64,000 nucleotides of DNA from Desmodus rotundus (GCF_022682495.2 NC_071393.1:112980239-113044238), one strand, 5' to 3'; shown: positions 1-12,725, counted from the first letter of the stretch. Program-made: numbers and translations. The notes: a model not told the origin generated them from the letters alone.

Positions 1-880
1 CTTCTTTCCCACAAAGTCCTCACTCCTCACTCTAATATCTGACACTCCTTTGACTTCCACTCACTTTTAATAGATCCCATTTCATTTTCTCGAGGCTGGC
101 ACCTGAAAATCATATGTCAGTTACAATCATTCAAATGTCTGGAATTTACCTCATTCCATATCGCTTTGTGCCTGTCTGATTTCTGGGTCTCACACCCTTC
201 CCTTGATTCCTATGTGCAACTTGGTGCTTGGGAGCCACCATCTCCTACGACCCTTTTTAATTTGAGGCAACATACACTCCCTCCATCAATTTTTTTTTAG
301 AGTTAACTGACCTTTAATTTTTCAAAATCATGTTTAAAAGTGTAACCTGAAAAATACGCCAACCACTGATTACAAACTATACTGTGACTAATTTTGCCTA
401 TCTCACCATCATCCTCATAAGTTCATTAACTAAGGTCATTAGTTACTCAATTTGAGATTTTTCTCTCTTCCCAAAGGAAGGCCCTCTGAAACACCATTGG
501 GCTACAGATGCAGTTTTCAAGCCAACATTTCTCACCATGTTACTTGTTATCCAATATCCTCCTCTCCCCCAACCCATATACTTCGTTCAGATTGTTCTTT
601 ATTCTACTCTGAACAAATCCTTTCAGGGTCCTTTAGATACTAACCCCACAAATATTTTTTGAAGACACTTTATTCTTGCATCCTTAACATCGAGCCTTAC
701 TGCCCTGTCTTTTGTACCTGGGCCTCCTACAGTACTTAGCTGCGTGCCTTTCCCAGGTTCTCACACTCTTTTGGATGTTTGCTAGTAGGGTTGTTTCTGT
801 CTGCAAAGCTCTTCTTTCTTTGTAATGATGCCCCTCTGCACCCCAATCCACACCCACATGGATGCCCCTCCTCTGGCTCT
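1..880. other. No recognised feature
   Basis: This is AT-rich, pyrimidine-leaning intronic sequence. Nothing beyond weak L2-like pyrimidine-rich flavour near 500-880 could be supported. Confidence 0.5.
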
Positions 881-884
881 CAAG

Positions 885-1010
885 GCTCCGGTGTCATAGA
901 GCTTATGACACTGTGTAATTGTCACTGGCTGACTTGTCTGTGCTCACCACCACCACCACTCCCCACTGGACTGGAAGCCCCTACAGGTCAAGGACTGGGC
1001 ATTAATTGTC
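885..1010 (+). mobile_element. L2 LINE fragment (3' region)
   Basis: The run from CATAGAGCTTATGACACTG through ACTGGACTGGAAGCCCCTACAGG follows the L2 3' pattern (a 'GCACTTATCACC...' region, then 'CTAGACTGTAAGCTCC'). It is heavily diverged. Confidence 0.45.
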
Positions 1011-1099
1011 ACCTAAAGAGTGAACCTCCTTCCTCCAACCCTCTGCTTTGGGGTGCGTTCATTCCTCTAATTCTAACTAAGTAGTTCAAATGGCAGCTG

Positions 1100-1425
1100 C
1101 CATCTTCTTATATGCCCCACTTCCCTGGAAGAGGGAATGGTCTAAGTGGTTTCTGACACAAGAAGGACAGTCCGTCTGCACTGTTTCTAAGCTAAAGATG
1201 TGAGCCTGATGACTGCTGGCAGCCATACCCCAGCCCAGCAGAGGGAACCAGTCTGGCACAAGAAAGCTGCCATGAAAGAAGAAGACAGAAAGAATCCTGG
1301 AGATATCTGAGTTCCTGGTTGTGGTCATCCCTAGGACTGCCTTTCCCATGCTTTGCTCATGAGAGCCAATGAATCCCCCTTTCTCCAGAGCAAATGCAAG
1401 TTGGGAGCCCAATTTTGCAAAAGAG
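1100..1425 (+). mobile_element. Possible old LTR relic (MaLR/ERVL-like)
   Basis: Phrases such as ATATCTGAGTTCCTGG, GAGAGCCAATGAATCCCC and GCAAATGCAAGTTGGG resemble the 3' part of old mammalian LTRs (polyadenylation region and U5). No boundaries or TSD are visible, so this is tentative. Confidence 0.3.
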
Positions 1426-1894
1426 AGGCCAATTAATATTGATCACCTTCTTCATGTCTCTACCTCTAGTTGCTGACTCCTGGTTTGGCATTCAAATGGG
1501 GCTCCATAAACCTACCATTGTTAGCTCAAAGCCTGAAGTCCTGTTTGTTGTAATGTGGAATCAGTAACTGAGGTGACGTGAACACGTTGTACTATGACAG
1601 GAGTATGACAATCACACCTTAGAGCTGTGTCGTGAAATGGTGACTCCACACAAGTTCTGAGCATCTATTTGGGTCTGAGTTTGTTCTTTTGGTATTTGAT
1701 CAACCATCCTGCAGAAGTGTTGGCTAATTACTTCTTATCTAACCAAGAATAATGAGCTCTTCTAGGACACAGCCCTGAAAGACAAATGAGGGAGACTGTA
1801 GCACACATACTCCATGACGGGCTATGTGGCTGCCCAGTCAGCTTTTTATTTGCATGGTGCACAGACCATTGGATGTGGGAGAGAAGACAGCTGA

Positions 1895-2050
1895 GATGGA
1901 CACTGTGTACCAGCTATGTAGCTCTGGAAAAGCAACTTAATTTCTCTGGGCTGTGCTTCCCCCATTTGCCAAGTGCAGAGGCCTGCCTCACAGTGCTCAC
2001 AGGACTATTGAGAGGACGAGATGAGAAAACACAAATGGTGGCACTTGGTT
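1895..2050 (+). mobile_element. MIR SINE fragment
   Basis: The core CTATGTAGCTCTGGAAAAGCAACTT, then TCTCTGGGCTGTGCTTCCCC, matches the MIR pattern 'tgtgaccttgggcaagttacttaacctctctgtgcctcag'. It is diverged. Confidence 0.55.
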
Positions 2051-2702
2051 GTTGTTGTCAGATCCTTTCTAGGGGAAATATGGTAGGCCCTTCTCTAAAC
2101 GCAGAGGCCACTGCAGAGCTGACAGGTCTGCTTTGATAAACATATGGCTTGAGGCGGTCAAGTGCTTTAAGAGCTGGCCCAATGCACCTTTGTCAAGGAG
2201 CTAGGTGAGCCTCCCCACATCCAACATCCACTTTCTCTCCTCTCCTCCTGGCTCCAGTGCCAGACAAAGCTTCTGGACACCTCCCTCTCTGCCACTGCTC
2301 AGAACCCTCTCGGCTCAGCCTTTGGCCATGAAAACAGGTCCTCAGTCTCGAGCCTACCTGTTCCATCTCTTAGAACATGCCCCTGGGTGCTTGCCCTAGC
2401 TAATGAGTTGGGCTGAACCTCAGTGAAACCTGACAGGCTGTTCCTTCACAGGCGCCCACCAGCTTGTGCAATGTCCAGGATGCCGCTGTAGAAGGCAGCC
2501 AGCCCTGTCTAAGACCTGGCGATGACAGCTGGCCAGCCAGCGTGGGCCAGCATGGGCAAGGTGCCTGCGGGCTCCAGCCAGCTCTGACTGCTTCCTTCCT
2601 TGCTGACCTTTGCACAAATAGCTTCCAGCAGGTTTCCAGTCTGCTTGACTGAAAAGGAATATCTCTGACACCCATTCCATGGCCTCCCCTCCAAAGGCGG
2701 GC

Positions 2703-2855
2703 AATGGTAGAAAGACCGAGGCTTTAGAGACCTGGGTTCAAATACCAGCCCTGCCACCACCATAGGAACCAGCACAAGGAACACAACCTGGCTGCATCAT
2801 ATTTCTGGTCTGTAAAGTGGGGATAATAAAGCCTGTATTACATTGCAAGGATGAC
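2703..2855 (+). mobile_element. MIR SINE
   Basis: GAGACCTGGGTTCAAATACC, then TCTGTAAAGTGGGGATAATAA, match the tRNA-related head and conserved core of MIR. Confidence 0.7.
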
Positions 2856-3319
2856 TAACAGTCCTGTAGCTGCCCAGTACTCGGGGTACTCAGTAATGAC
2901 ATTTCCTTTCCCATCCCTCAAACGAACAGTCCCCCATCATTGGGATATTATATATCTCTGGCAGAAGCATGCATGCAGACCCCAATCCACAAAGAAAAAA
3001 TATTTCAAAAATAAATTTGGAGTGAGGGGAATTCATCTTATCTCCACAGTCTGCTGAGACCCAAATTCTAGGTCCTGCATCCCCCCTCTCCCCAACAATG
3101 GAGGACACGGCATGAGCTCTGGTCCTTTCTGGGCATGGGCAGGTGATGGGGGGGGAGTGGGGCTCCCTCTGTCAGCCTGGCTCAGGATGAAGACAGACTG
3201 TCGCCCCTGCTGTTGCCAGGGAGGAGCTCCATGCTGGGTACAGCTCAGCAAAGCCCCGCAGCTGGCCGTGTGTGACAGCCACAAAAATAATTCCAGTCTG
3301 CAGAGGCTGCTTACGTTTT

Positions 3320-3410
3320 CTGAGCACTTTATCTTCTTTGATCTGCCCTCCCCCCATTATCCATGTGACACGGGCATTATCATTTCCATCTGACAGACAA
3401 GGAAATGAAG
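3320..3410 (-). mobile_element. MIR/L2-type fragment
   Basis: GAGCACTTTATC...GGGCATTATCATTTCCATCTGACAGACAAGGAAATGAAGC follows the reverse-complement MIR pattern ('attattatccccattttacagatgaggaaactgag'). Confidence 0.45.
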
Positions 3411-3429
3411 CAGAAAGCAGAGTGTTGCG

Positions 3430-3595
3430 AGTGGCTGTTAGAATCAGACAGAGCTATGTTCACATCCTGGCTCAGCTGTGTGACCTTGAAGTAGCTGCTG
3501 ACCCTCTGGCCCTAATTTGCTTGTCTGTAATCTGGGCCTGAAAGCACTCATCTCATAGGACCATTGAGAGGTTTATGAGAGTTTGTCACATGGGA
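3430..3595 (+). mobile_element. MIR SINE
   Basis: TGGCTCAGCTGTGTGACCTTG, TTGCTTGTCTGTAATCTGGGCC and CATCTCATAGGACCATTGAG align with MIR in order. Confidence 0.7.
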
Positions 3596-4741
3596 GAGAA
3601 AACGGAGGCTCTGGAGACCTGTATTTAAACCCAAGGGTGGTAGGTGCTAGTTCCAAAAGGGCACCTCACTGGCTCGGCCAAGACCTGGTCCCAGGACCCA
3701 GGTGTCCTTATTTCAGAGCCTGAGCTCTTCTAGAACTTTGGTTTGGATGTTTTTTTCCTGGGGCTCTTGAACTGAGTGTCTCCTAAGAGGACTCCAAGGC
3801 CCCCAGGCCACCCAGTGCTGTGTGGACAGCTGTGGGACAAAGTAGAAAAAAAAAACCACATTTCCTGTTGGGATTACATACCAGGTCTGGTGTTCCTACT
3901 ACTGACATAAAGGCCAGAAATCTGAATCCCCAGCCAGGCTCATTCTGTGCCTCACTTTCTCCATCTGTGAAAAGGATAGGGTTTACTTCTGCCTTGACCT
4001 TTCGAATTTTCACTTGGACCTTAACAACAGCTTCCTGCCCAGGCTCCCTGTTGCCCATAGTCCTGGCAGCTGTATCTTTTGCTCCATTTTCTTGCCCTTC
4101 AACTGGGTCCCTGACGCACTTCCTAGAATGTTGAGTTTTGAGGACACTATGGCTGCCTGAAGCCATGTGAGACTTGGGAGTGTTGACACAGGTGTTTCCA
4201 TGTGCATGAAGAATCAGTGAAAGACAGCCTGAAGAGATGGAGGGGAAGGAGGCAGAGATGCGGAGAGAAGCAGGTGAGAAAGGAAACCACAGGGTTCCAG
4301 AGGAAGAGACAGGAGTCACTGGCACATCCTCGTTCCTGTGGGCAGCACCTCAGAAGGCCTGTTTGCCCTAACTTGAGTCAGGCAAGATACCTTCCTATCT
4401 TACGCGTTCAACTTTGTTTAAAAGCTAGATTTGGTGGGTTCCTGCTTCTGATAACTAAAGAGAGTGACAAGGCTAAGGTACCCTTCCTGCCTTTCCCCTA
4501 GGTTGCTACCTTGGTGATAAAATGACAATCATCTGTTGTTCCTGGTGGTGTCCAATTGTCATGGTGCCTGGGCAAGCCCCTGGATTCCAGAGCTTATCGC
4601 TGAACACAAGCCACTGGCAATGAACGATCAGCCCACGCAGTTCCAGGATAGTTGGCCTCTGCTTTATTATGCAAGAAGATTGCAGCTAATCTGTCTCAAA
4701 CTTTTCCTTGGACGTTCCCAAGTGGGAGAAAATACAGACTG

Positions 4742-4940
4742 GTAATTAAGGGCCTAAGTTCTGGAGCCAAACTGTCCAGTTTTACATCACAGTTCCAACC
4801 AGAAAACTTACTGGCTGTGTCACCTTGAGGAAGTAACCCAATCTCTCTATGTATGCCTCAGTTTACTCTCTGTAAAATGGGGCTATTTATGGTACTTATT
4901 TCACAGGGATATTGTAAAGGTTGAGACATACACTATAATC
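4742..4940 (+). mobile_element. MIR SINE, nearly full length
   Basis: The order is TTCTGGAGCCAAACTG, TGGCTGTGTCACCTTGAGG, GCCTCAGTTTACTCTCTGTA, AATGGGGCTATTTATGGTAC and TTCACAGGGATATTGTAAAGG. It is one of the best-preserved MIRs in the window. Confidence 0.85.
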
Positions 4941-5674
4941 CATAAACCCTCAACATATGTCCCCTGTGATTTTCATGTCGTAAATGGAATAGGGAACGCA
5001 TTTACAGGAGAGGTTGTGGCAGGTGGGGCTGGGAGTGCAGTTTGGCTTCATTGCCCCCACTTTGGTTTTATGAGGGATACGGAGGGAAGCTGGTAACTTC
5101 GGAGAACACCAAGACTTTGAAGAAGGGCAGGTTGAAAAAGAGGTCATCACAGAGACTGGTGGGTAAAGAAGGAAGCAGATTGCCAAGCTCAAGGAAAGCC
5201 CTCAGAGCTACCTCACGGGGGAACGACCGGAGAAAAAAAGTGGGAAGTGAAATGCTGTCCTGAGAGAGGAGAAGCTGGACAGTGGGGCTGCACAGGAAAG
5301 GACAACCCCCTGCCTGAGAACATGAAGGGGGGGGCACAGACCTGCCAGCCTCTTTGGGGGGCCATGGGGCTCGAGAGAGACGAGGCAAAAAAACCCAGCT
5401 GGCAACGTGAGAAGAATGGCAATGCAGGAGATTCAGAATGAGGCTCTTGAAAGTCCTGACTGTAAAGACTTATGAATTTGGATACCACCCTCAGAAAACC
5501 TTTGAAGAAGAAAAAAAAAACCCGACATCTTTGAGGATGAGTGAAATCCCCACAGCACATCTGCAGACTACTTTGAGCTCATCAATACGAAGTTACTATA
5601 AATGAGTCTGTGCACAGAATGAGGCTGAAAATGTGTGACAGGCCAATGATATGTTACTGATGTAGGACTACAGA

Positions 5675-5865
5675 CTCTCAAATTGGGTGGGTTGGCTGCA
5701 AAACCTGGCCCTGCTGCCAATTCATTCACTCCATGACCTTGAGTAATTTCTCAACTTCTCTGTCCTCGGTTTCCCTGTCCGTAGAATGGAGATTGTGAGG
5801 ATCTAGCCCATTGAATTTGAGGAAAGAAAAATGAGTTAACATGTATCCAAAGCCTAAGATATCAT
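5675..5865 (+). mobile_element. MIR SINE
   Basis: CCATGACCTTGAGTAATTTC, CTCGGTTTCCCTGTCCGTAG and AATGGAGATTGTGAGGATC match the MIR core and 3' half. Confidence 0.75.
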
Positions 5866-5899
5866 GTGACCACAGGAAGGGCTCAGTGGGCATTAGCTC

Positions 5900-7420
5900 T
5901 TATGATAGTGAAGGCCTGTGGTTTTTGTTTCATGTGGTATTATACACAGATATGCACACACGCACATTTTAACAACCCCATTTAAACAACCAACCCATTA
6001 TCAAGAGCTGTCTCGAGTGCAGGGGCAGGGCGAGGGCACAGTCTGGCTGAAGAGCAGCAGCGAAAGTTCTGAGAAGCCCAGCAGCCAAGGGATAAACTTG
6101 GTGTAAAGTTCCAACACCAGTCCCACTGTATGCCCTGTCTGACCCACAACCCCGTCTTTGGGTATAAACCACTGATGTGTTAAGATGCCCTCTCTCCCCT
6201 GCTGTCACTTGTGGCCTTTACACACTGAAGACCCCAGGGGCACCAGCCCTCTGCTCTGCTGCTTTTCCTGCCCTGCCCCTTCTGCCCTCCTGGTTGGGGG
6301 GACCCCTGAGCAGCAGCATCGGTCAGTCACACTCCCTGGTTCAAGTGACATCCTGGCTGGGGCCAACTGAGCTTATGGAAAGGGAGATCAGAGGCTCCCC
6401 TGACATGTGACCAGGACAGCTGTCATGGCAAGTGTCCACGGGCTTCCAGTGGGATGGAGCCAGCCAGCAGCAGAGGCCCCAGCTGCCCAAGGGGAGTGCT
6501 CCATCCTTTGCCCCTTTGGTGAAACCCTTCCTACCTCTTTTTTAAAAATCTAATCTCTGTCCCTACCCTCTCCCTCTCCCAGTCCCTATCTCATCACACA
6601 ACTGCACAGGCTAAAAATACTTCTGGCAGCCGTGATCAAACCCAAACTGAGCAAGATGCAGATTTAATGAGGCTTCCATGGAAACAGGTTCCTTTTGCCA
6701 GGCAGAACGTGTCTGCACCAGGGCAGGGGGGTGGGCAGGGGAGCGTGTGGTGAGGAGTCGGAGGTGTTGGTTAGATGAGGGCAGTGGGGAGTTGCAGCGA
6801 GCCTGTCGGCCCTGCAGCCTTCCTGGAAGGGGTTCAGCCCACAGGGGGGGACTGCACCCATTGGAGCCAGCTGTCTGGGTCAGGAGCATTCTAAGAGCCA
6901 CACTGTGTGAGCTCAGCAAAGGGACCTACAGCTTCTTCCAGGCTTGAGATAAATATTTACCATGGGAGTCCCTTAAACAGTCAAACACTTGGCAGCTGAA
7001 AAAGAAATAAATTATAACATAAACACAAAAAGCTGCTGACTCTAGAGTTCCTGGTAGGGCTTCCATTATAACCGAGAGGATGAAGAGGAGAAAGGTTGAA
7101 AGGATCTGGAGACATGAAGACAGCAGACGTTCGTTCCTGCCCTGCAGGTTTCCTTCTCGTGAGGAAGCATTTCCCTCCAGCCCATGGTTCTCTGGGCTGT
7201 TGGAGGCATGAGGTGCCCAAAAGAACCTCAGAGGGAAAGGGAAACCCCCCCTTCCACGGCACAGCTGCCAGGTTGTTAAACGACCCCTGGATGCATCTTG
7301 CCATAGCACCTACTGCAACCCTGTTACCTCTCCCAGGCCCATTCCATTTTTCTGGCTACTTTCCACGGGAAACACTCAGTCTTCACATCCTGAGAAACAG
7401 TGTGTGTGTGCTGATTAAAA
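5900..7420. other. No recognised feature
   Basis: This is unique-looking intronic sequence, fairly GC-rich at 6180-6920. No repeat family, CpG island or plausible open frame could be supported. Confidence 0.5.
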
Positions 7421-7421
7421 G

Positions 7422-7632
7422 CAGCGGTCAGCAACCTATAGCCCACAGGCCAAATCCAGACCAAATTTGGTCCATGACCTATTTTTGTGTGGCTTGTGAT
7501 TTCAAAATGGAACTTTCACTTTTTTTAAAGGTTTGTGAAAGAAGAAAGAATATGTAACAGAAACCACATATTGCCTGCCAAGACCAAGATATCTACTATC
7601 TTCTCTTTACAGAAACACTTTGCCAAGCCCTG
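7422..7632 (+). mobile_element. hAT-Charlie-type non-autonomous DNA transposon (MER1/MER30-like)
   Basis: It starts CAGCGGTCAGCAACCTATAGCCC and ends CTTTACAGAAACACTTTGCC...CCCTG. These are the degenerate terminal inverted repeats of the group, whose consensus ends are CAGGGGTCGGCAAAC and its complement. Internal CACAGGCCAAATCCAG and ATATCTACTATCTTC also fit. Flanking 8-mers ATTAAAAG (7414-7421) and ATTAAGAG (7633-7640) match at 7 of 8, as expected for a hAT target duplication. Confidence 0.75.
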
Positions 7633-7639
7633 ATTAAGA

Positions 7640-7857
7640 GCAAAGGCTATAGTATCAGACAGACAGATTTAGGTTCAAATCTCAGTTCCTCTATGGATAA
7701 GCTCAATTACTTTATGGAATTTACTTTATCTCTTTGCATCTGAGTTTTCCCAGTTGCAAAGTTACCTACCCTCAGAGTACCTGTCTCATAGAGAATGAAG
7801 ATACCAGTTTAACATCGTGTTGGATGCATAAATGCTCTATAAATGGTGGTCAGCACT
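7640..7857 (+). mobile_element. MIR SINE
   Basis: GATTTAGGTTCAAATCTCAG, TTACTTTATCTCTTTGCATCTGAG, CTACCCTCAGAGTACCTGTCTCATAG and GCATAAATGCTCTATAAATGG align over almost full MIR length. The hAT element at 7422-7632 sits at its 5' edge. Confidence 0.75.
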
Positions 7858-7869
7858 ACCATTGGGAAA

Positions 7870-9000
7870 GATGAGAAAGTATGATATGTTTAAAGTATGG
7901 GAGGAAAATGACCCAGATTCCTCTCCACATTACCCCAATTGCAAATATTCTGCCCCTTGGTGTGGACTAGGTATCAAATATGCATCCTCAGAATTGGTTC
8001 AGAAATTAGAATTCTCAGTGTTTGGAGGTGTTCCAGGGGTACAGGGATTCTGGGCCAGGAGTCTGAAAATGGCTCTGATGACAAACACCTACATCCAGAA
8101 TCTGCTCTTCACCCAAATCACTACCTTATAGCTTTGTGCTCTAAGTCTGACCCTCTTATGCACAGAACCTACCAAAGCCAACGCCATCACGTTAAGCACC
8201 TCCTGTTGACTTCAGAATTGTGGGACAGTGGAAAACTGACAAAGAACATGCAGTCAGAAATCAGAGAATCTTTAATAGTGCAAAACTACGCTGGCCTACC
8301 TTTTTCTCGTCTTTACCAATTATAAAAGATCAATAGATACACGAGTTCAAAAGCCCCAAAGAGACACTAACACTGCATTCGTTCATCCTTTGGAATAAAT
8401 AACTGAGCTATGAGCCAAAGTGGCGCTGAGAAGATAGTGTTGATGAGGTCAAGGTTAAACCTGGATCAGCCACTCAGCTCTGTGTGGTCAAGAATTCAGA
8501 TGGTGTTCCCAGCAAGTTGCCTGTGAAAATCCACACTGGATGGAGGATGCAAACTCAGCACCTTCTGTCTAGGGAAAGCAGCACACAAATGACCACAGGC
8601 TTTCTAGATTGATGGCTGATTTTTGGCACAATCTTTACTGGCTTAAAATTTTTTTAAAAAAGGAAGCATTCAAATTTCTGAGATATATTTTTGCAACAAG
8701 TAGGCCAGCAACTTTTAATTGTATCAGGATGGCAGGCCAAGAATGGAAATGGGGAAAGTGCTCCATGTGGGCACTTACAAGAGCGAATGATTGTAAACCT
8801 ACACAGAGCTTCCTCTGTGTGCACTGCTTTCTTCAAGGGCCTAAAAAGCCAACATGATTCCAATCTGAAAAACAGAAAACCTGCTTCAAAAAGAGGACTA
8901 TACCTTGTACACGTTTTTCCCTATGAGGTCAGAAAGAACCCAAGAGAACGGGAGACCAGTACAATACACCTAAAGAAAAGAAACAAAAGGCATAAAAGTA
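7870..9000. other. No recognised feature
   Basis: This is intronic sequence without a recognisable repeat, except weak MIR-like similarity around 8440-8500. Small open frames here have no similarity I recognise. Confidence 0.45.
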
Positions 9001-9004
9001 GAAA

Positions 9005-9625
9005 AGAAGTAAAACTATTGGTAGAGACTGTGATTGCTTATATAAAAATTCTAAGATAAATACAAAACAACTATTAGTTGCTAATAAGCAAATTTAGCAA
9101 GGTCACAGGACATGAGATCAATATACAAAACTCAATTGTATTTCTATACACTCTCAGCAAACATCCAGAAAATAATGTTTTTTAATTTTTAAATTTTATT
9201 TAACATAGCATCAAAAATATAAAAAAAATCTTTGAAATGAATTTAAGAAAATACGTGTAAGGCATCTACAGTAAAAACTATAAAACATTCCCAAGGGGAA
9301 TTAAACATCCGAACAAATGGAGAGATACATTATGTTCATGGATTAAAAGCCTTAATATTATTAAGATTTCAGTCCCCTTCCAAATTGGTCTACACATTCA
9401 ACACCACATTTCCAGTCATAATCACAACCAGTTTTTTAAGTAAAAATTGATAGAAAAAGCTTGTTCTAACATGTATATGGAGATGCAGGGGACCTACAGT
9501 AATCTTTGAATAAGAAGAACAAAGTTGAGAAATTCACGCTATTTACTAAAACGCAACAGTAAGTCAGCCAGTGTGGTATCAGCCAAAGTATAGCCAGATA
9601 AGGGTAACAGAAGAGTGAATTTCTA
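9005..9625 (+). mobile_element. Decayed L1 LINE fragment (ORF2 reverse-transcriptase region)
   Basis: The order of ACATGAGATCAATATACAAA, TTGTATTTCTATACACTC, AATGGAGAGATACATTATG, TTCATGGATTAAAAGCC, AAATTGGTCTACACATTCAAC and GTGTGGTATCAGCC follows L1 ORF2. Many stops and indels interrupt it. Both ends are truncated and it is far older than the L1 at 13013. Confidence 0.8.
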
Positions 9626-10400
9626 GTTTCCACTCAGGATAAACTGATAGATAGGAGAGTATACCTAAAATTTTTCTAAGAAAAATGCTACCTGAAGTAT
9701 AATGAGAAAACCTCTAAGGCACGTGAACAGTTGGCGCTCTGTGCAGTCATTGCAGCTCAGTATTACAAAGAACAGGAACACTGAGATGTATCAGTGCTGT
9801 GGACATGACAGTGACCATCGCTATTCCCATTCTCCGTGCATGTGCATCTTATCTCATTACGTGACTAGATAACATTTGTTTTGCAACTTCTTTGTGCTGA
9901 TAGCCTCACATGCATTTTTTATTTTGTTTCATGAAATAAGGAAATGCTCCTGAAAAATAGACTATATTCAATATCTGTACATTGAATGATTTATTGTAGC
10001 AGGAAGTGTAGTATTTACAGAGGCCTTTAGAAAATGAAGAATCATCTTTAAGATACAAATAATCATTCCATACATTGTTGAATTGGAAAGTTCACAAATC
10101 GTTAACGCTGTCCTAGTACTTTTATAATCATGTGGTCAGGTTGCTGCTGATTCTAATGAGAATGGGTAATTACCTTTCTAGGAAGGAGGCTAATGTGCCT
10201 GGAAGAGAGCCAGGATGGGACAGTGATATCACTAGAACAACTGGGAATTTCATAATGACGGAAGGGCTCAAGGTTGGGCCCACGTTCAATAGTATCTACT
10301 TGTGTCTGCCCCACTACAAATGGTGAAGATTTGAGGACACAGATGCTATGTTACTTGACTTTGTGTTCCCAATGCCAAGCACAGGACCTGACCTATGGGC
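9626..10400. other. No recognised feature (AT-rich)
   Basis: This is AT-rich intronic sequence after the L1 fragment. I recognise no repeat family or gene in it. Confidence 0.4.
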
Positions 10401-10419
10401 ACCCAAAAGGAAGAGGCTC

Positions 10420-10645
10420 TCCAGTGGGGCAGGAAGAATTTTTTGAGACACTGAGATTTCAGCTGGGTCACAAAGGATGAGACAGAACTCCTCTGGTAAC
10501 AAAGAGTATTCCTGGCTCAACGATCAGACTGAGCAAAGACAACCAGTTCAGGATCCCACAAGCAGTGTGGTTTGGAGGAGCAATAAAGAATTAACAGAGA
10601 ACAGACAAAAGCTGAGACTGGGAAGGTAGGTTAGGTCTAGTTGTT
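10420..10645 (+). mobile_element. Ancient purine-rich interspersed repeat (unnamed)
   Basis: Phrases such as GACACTGAGATTTCAGCTGGG, CACAAAGGATGAGAC and GGAGGAGCAATAAAG resemble a widespread old mammalian purine-rich repeat. Other parts of that repeat appear at 14760-15900 and 30340-31330. I cannot give the family name reliably. Confidence 0.35.
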
Positions 10646-11494
10646 CTGACCTCAATAAACTATGATGGAATCTCATTGTTTTATATCTCTTCATTTGGTA
10701 AGCACCTTATTACTCGGTCCCAAGACTAAAAGTGGTACAGAAATAGGAAATCAGTCACAGGGAAGCCAGATTCCTTATATATCTACTGTGGCTGACACAT
10801 CTTGTAAGAAATAGACCAGCACGTTTCACACTTACATTGTAATAAATGTTGCTGGCAGCCACGGAGTGCTTGTAGACAAGCATCTGTAGATCTCATCTTA
10901 TCAGCAAGGGCACTCCGGGCATTTTCGGTCTCAGTATGGGGAGGCATTTGGCTTGCCCTGTGCACAAGGCCTTGGGACATTTCCAGTAAAAGTCAACCTC
11001 TTGATTTGCAGAGATACTGCAGTAGGTTAATTCATGCCAACCCCGTTCATTAGGGTCCTGACATTAGGCACAGCAGCCTTTGAGGGCCACAACTCATCTT
11101 TTTAAATAAGCTGACTTATACCATGGGGTGAAAGATGGGTGAGTCTGCAAACTCAGGGCAGAAGTCTTCATTTCTGCACATTTGCTTATCCCAGAAATTA
11201 CTCCAGCAGAAGCTTCCTGAAATCCTTTCAAATTTGGGGCTGGGGTGGAAAAGGATTAGAGAGAGATTGAGGCACCGGAACAGACAAATTTTGCCATGCA
11301 GGTACATTTCCCTTGCCCTTCTTCTCTATTTTCTTTTCCAAAAACTTCCTTTCATCATCCAGGTCGGGTCTTACAACCTCTCTCTCTCGCCTCTGACATA
11401 TGTGTGGCATTGTGAATGTGTATGCTCTTAGCCCTCTTCTCTTGGCCATGTTTACAATAAATTCCTAAGGGGCTCCTTTCCACCCCTCATGTCC

Positions 11495-11610
11495 ACCGCT
11501 TTCTGACAGCAAGAGTTTTGTCCATCTGATTCATCGTCATATCCCCAAGGCCTGGTACAGCCTGGTACATAGTAGAGGTTCAGTAGAAATTCACTGAACA
11601 TCTGGAAGAG
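11495..11610 (+). mobile_element. L2 LINE 3' end
   Basis: TATCCCCAAGGCCTGGTACAG, then ACATAGTAGAGGTTCAGTAG, match the L2 terminal pattern ('tatccccagcgcctagcacagtgcctggcacatagtaggtgctcaataaa'). Confidence 0.65.
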
Positions 11611-12039
11611 CAGCATGAATTATTTCTGAGATTCTCTTCTGAAGGAATAGAGGAGACAGGCTCCTCTGCGTGACTCAGCTGAAGGTTGTAGATTAGGGAA
11701 AAGGGCTCAGGACTGCCTTTCCTCTTTTTATTCTTACACTATCCCTGTCACAACAAGTTGTTTTCCCTTGCTGCCTTATTTCCTCTGAAACTAGACACAT
11801 CGCTGGGTTCCTCCCAGAGCAAAATGCCCCCTTTATGAATTGGAGTTCTGTCTCATAGTGTTTGGCAGGAGGACCCACTCTGAATTAGAACAGCTGCCAC
11901 TCATAGTGATGTAGTCCAAGTATACCAGAGCTTATTTAAGAAGCTGCCATCCCTAGATAAATTAGCTTTTAAAGAGCCATCCTATTATTTTAGAATGCAA
12001 AAGTACCTGATAGTTTCCTCGTACATTGAGAAGAACATC

Positions 12040-12475
12040 TAAACTCCTTACTGTGGACTCTGTGGCCCTGTCTAGCTCTGTACCTTAACCACTGTCCTGC
12101 CCTACTGGCCTTCCTCGTTGTCATTTCTTCTCCAGGCTCTTCCCCACCTCAAGGTCTTCACGTTTGCTCTCTTCTCTATCTGCCTGTTCAACTTCTGCAC
12201 CCTAACTTTTGCTTTCAAGGGGTCTTCTCAATATAAAGTGCACATATTATTTTCATTTTATCACCCTCTATTTTCTTTACAACACTAGCACCTTTCACAA
12301 ATTGTAATTTATATATTTATTGATCACTTAAACCAGTCTTCCCCTGTGGGCTGAAAATTCCTCAGGAGGAGGGATTTTGTTTTTATTACTGCTGCACTCT
12401 CATCATCTAGCGGTTACTGATGCATAAGTGATTCTTATTAAATATTGTATGACTTAATAAAGGAATGAATAAAGA
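12040..12475 (+). mobile_element. L2 LINE fragment including 3' end
   Basis: TGGACTCTGTGGCCCTGTC, CCTCAAGGTCTTCACGTTTGC, TCTGCCTGTTCAACTTC and the terminal TTAATAAAGGAATGAATAAAG follow L2 over about 430 bases. It reaches the simple-repeat-like 3' terminus. Confidence 0.75.
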
Positions 12476-12725
12476 ATCTACCCTACCTGGCCATCTCCCC
12501 TCCTTCTTCTCAATGCAGAAATAACCTCTGCAAATGCATAGCACGGGACGTCTCTGACAGTTTCAGTGGCAGGCCCCAGAGAGTGGAATTAAGTGTTCTT
12601 TACGTCAAGTACACAATGCCTCCCTCTAAAGTCCACCGAACAGTTTTAGTTTTACAATATGGGGACACATAAGTTAAGTCACCTCTTGCTCTTCCTTGGG
12701 TCAGATTTTTCAAATACTAGAATTT

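Noticed and set aside
3783..4325. 180-residue minus-strand open frame
   Set aside because: No codon bias, domain or splice context is visible, and composition is like the surrounding intron. Length alone is not convincing in 64 kb scanned in six frames.
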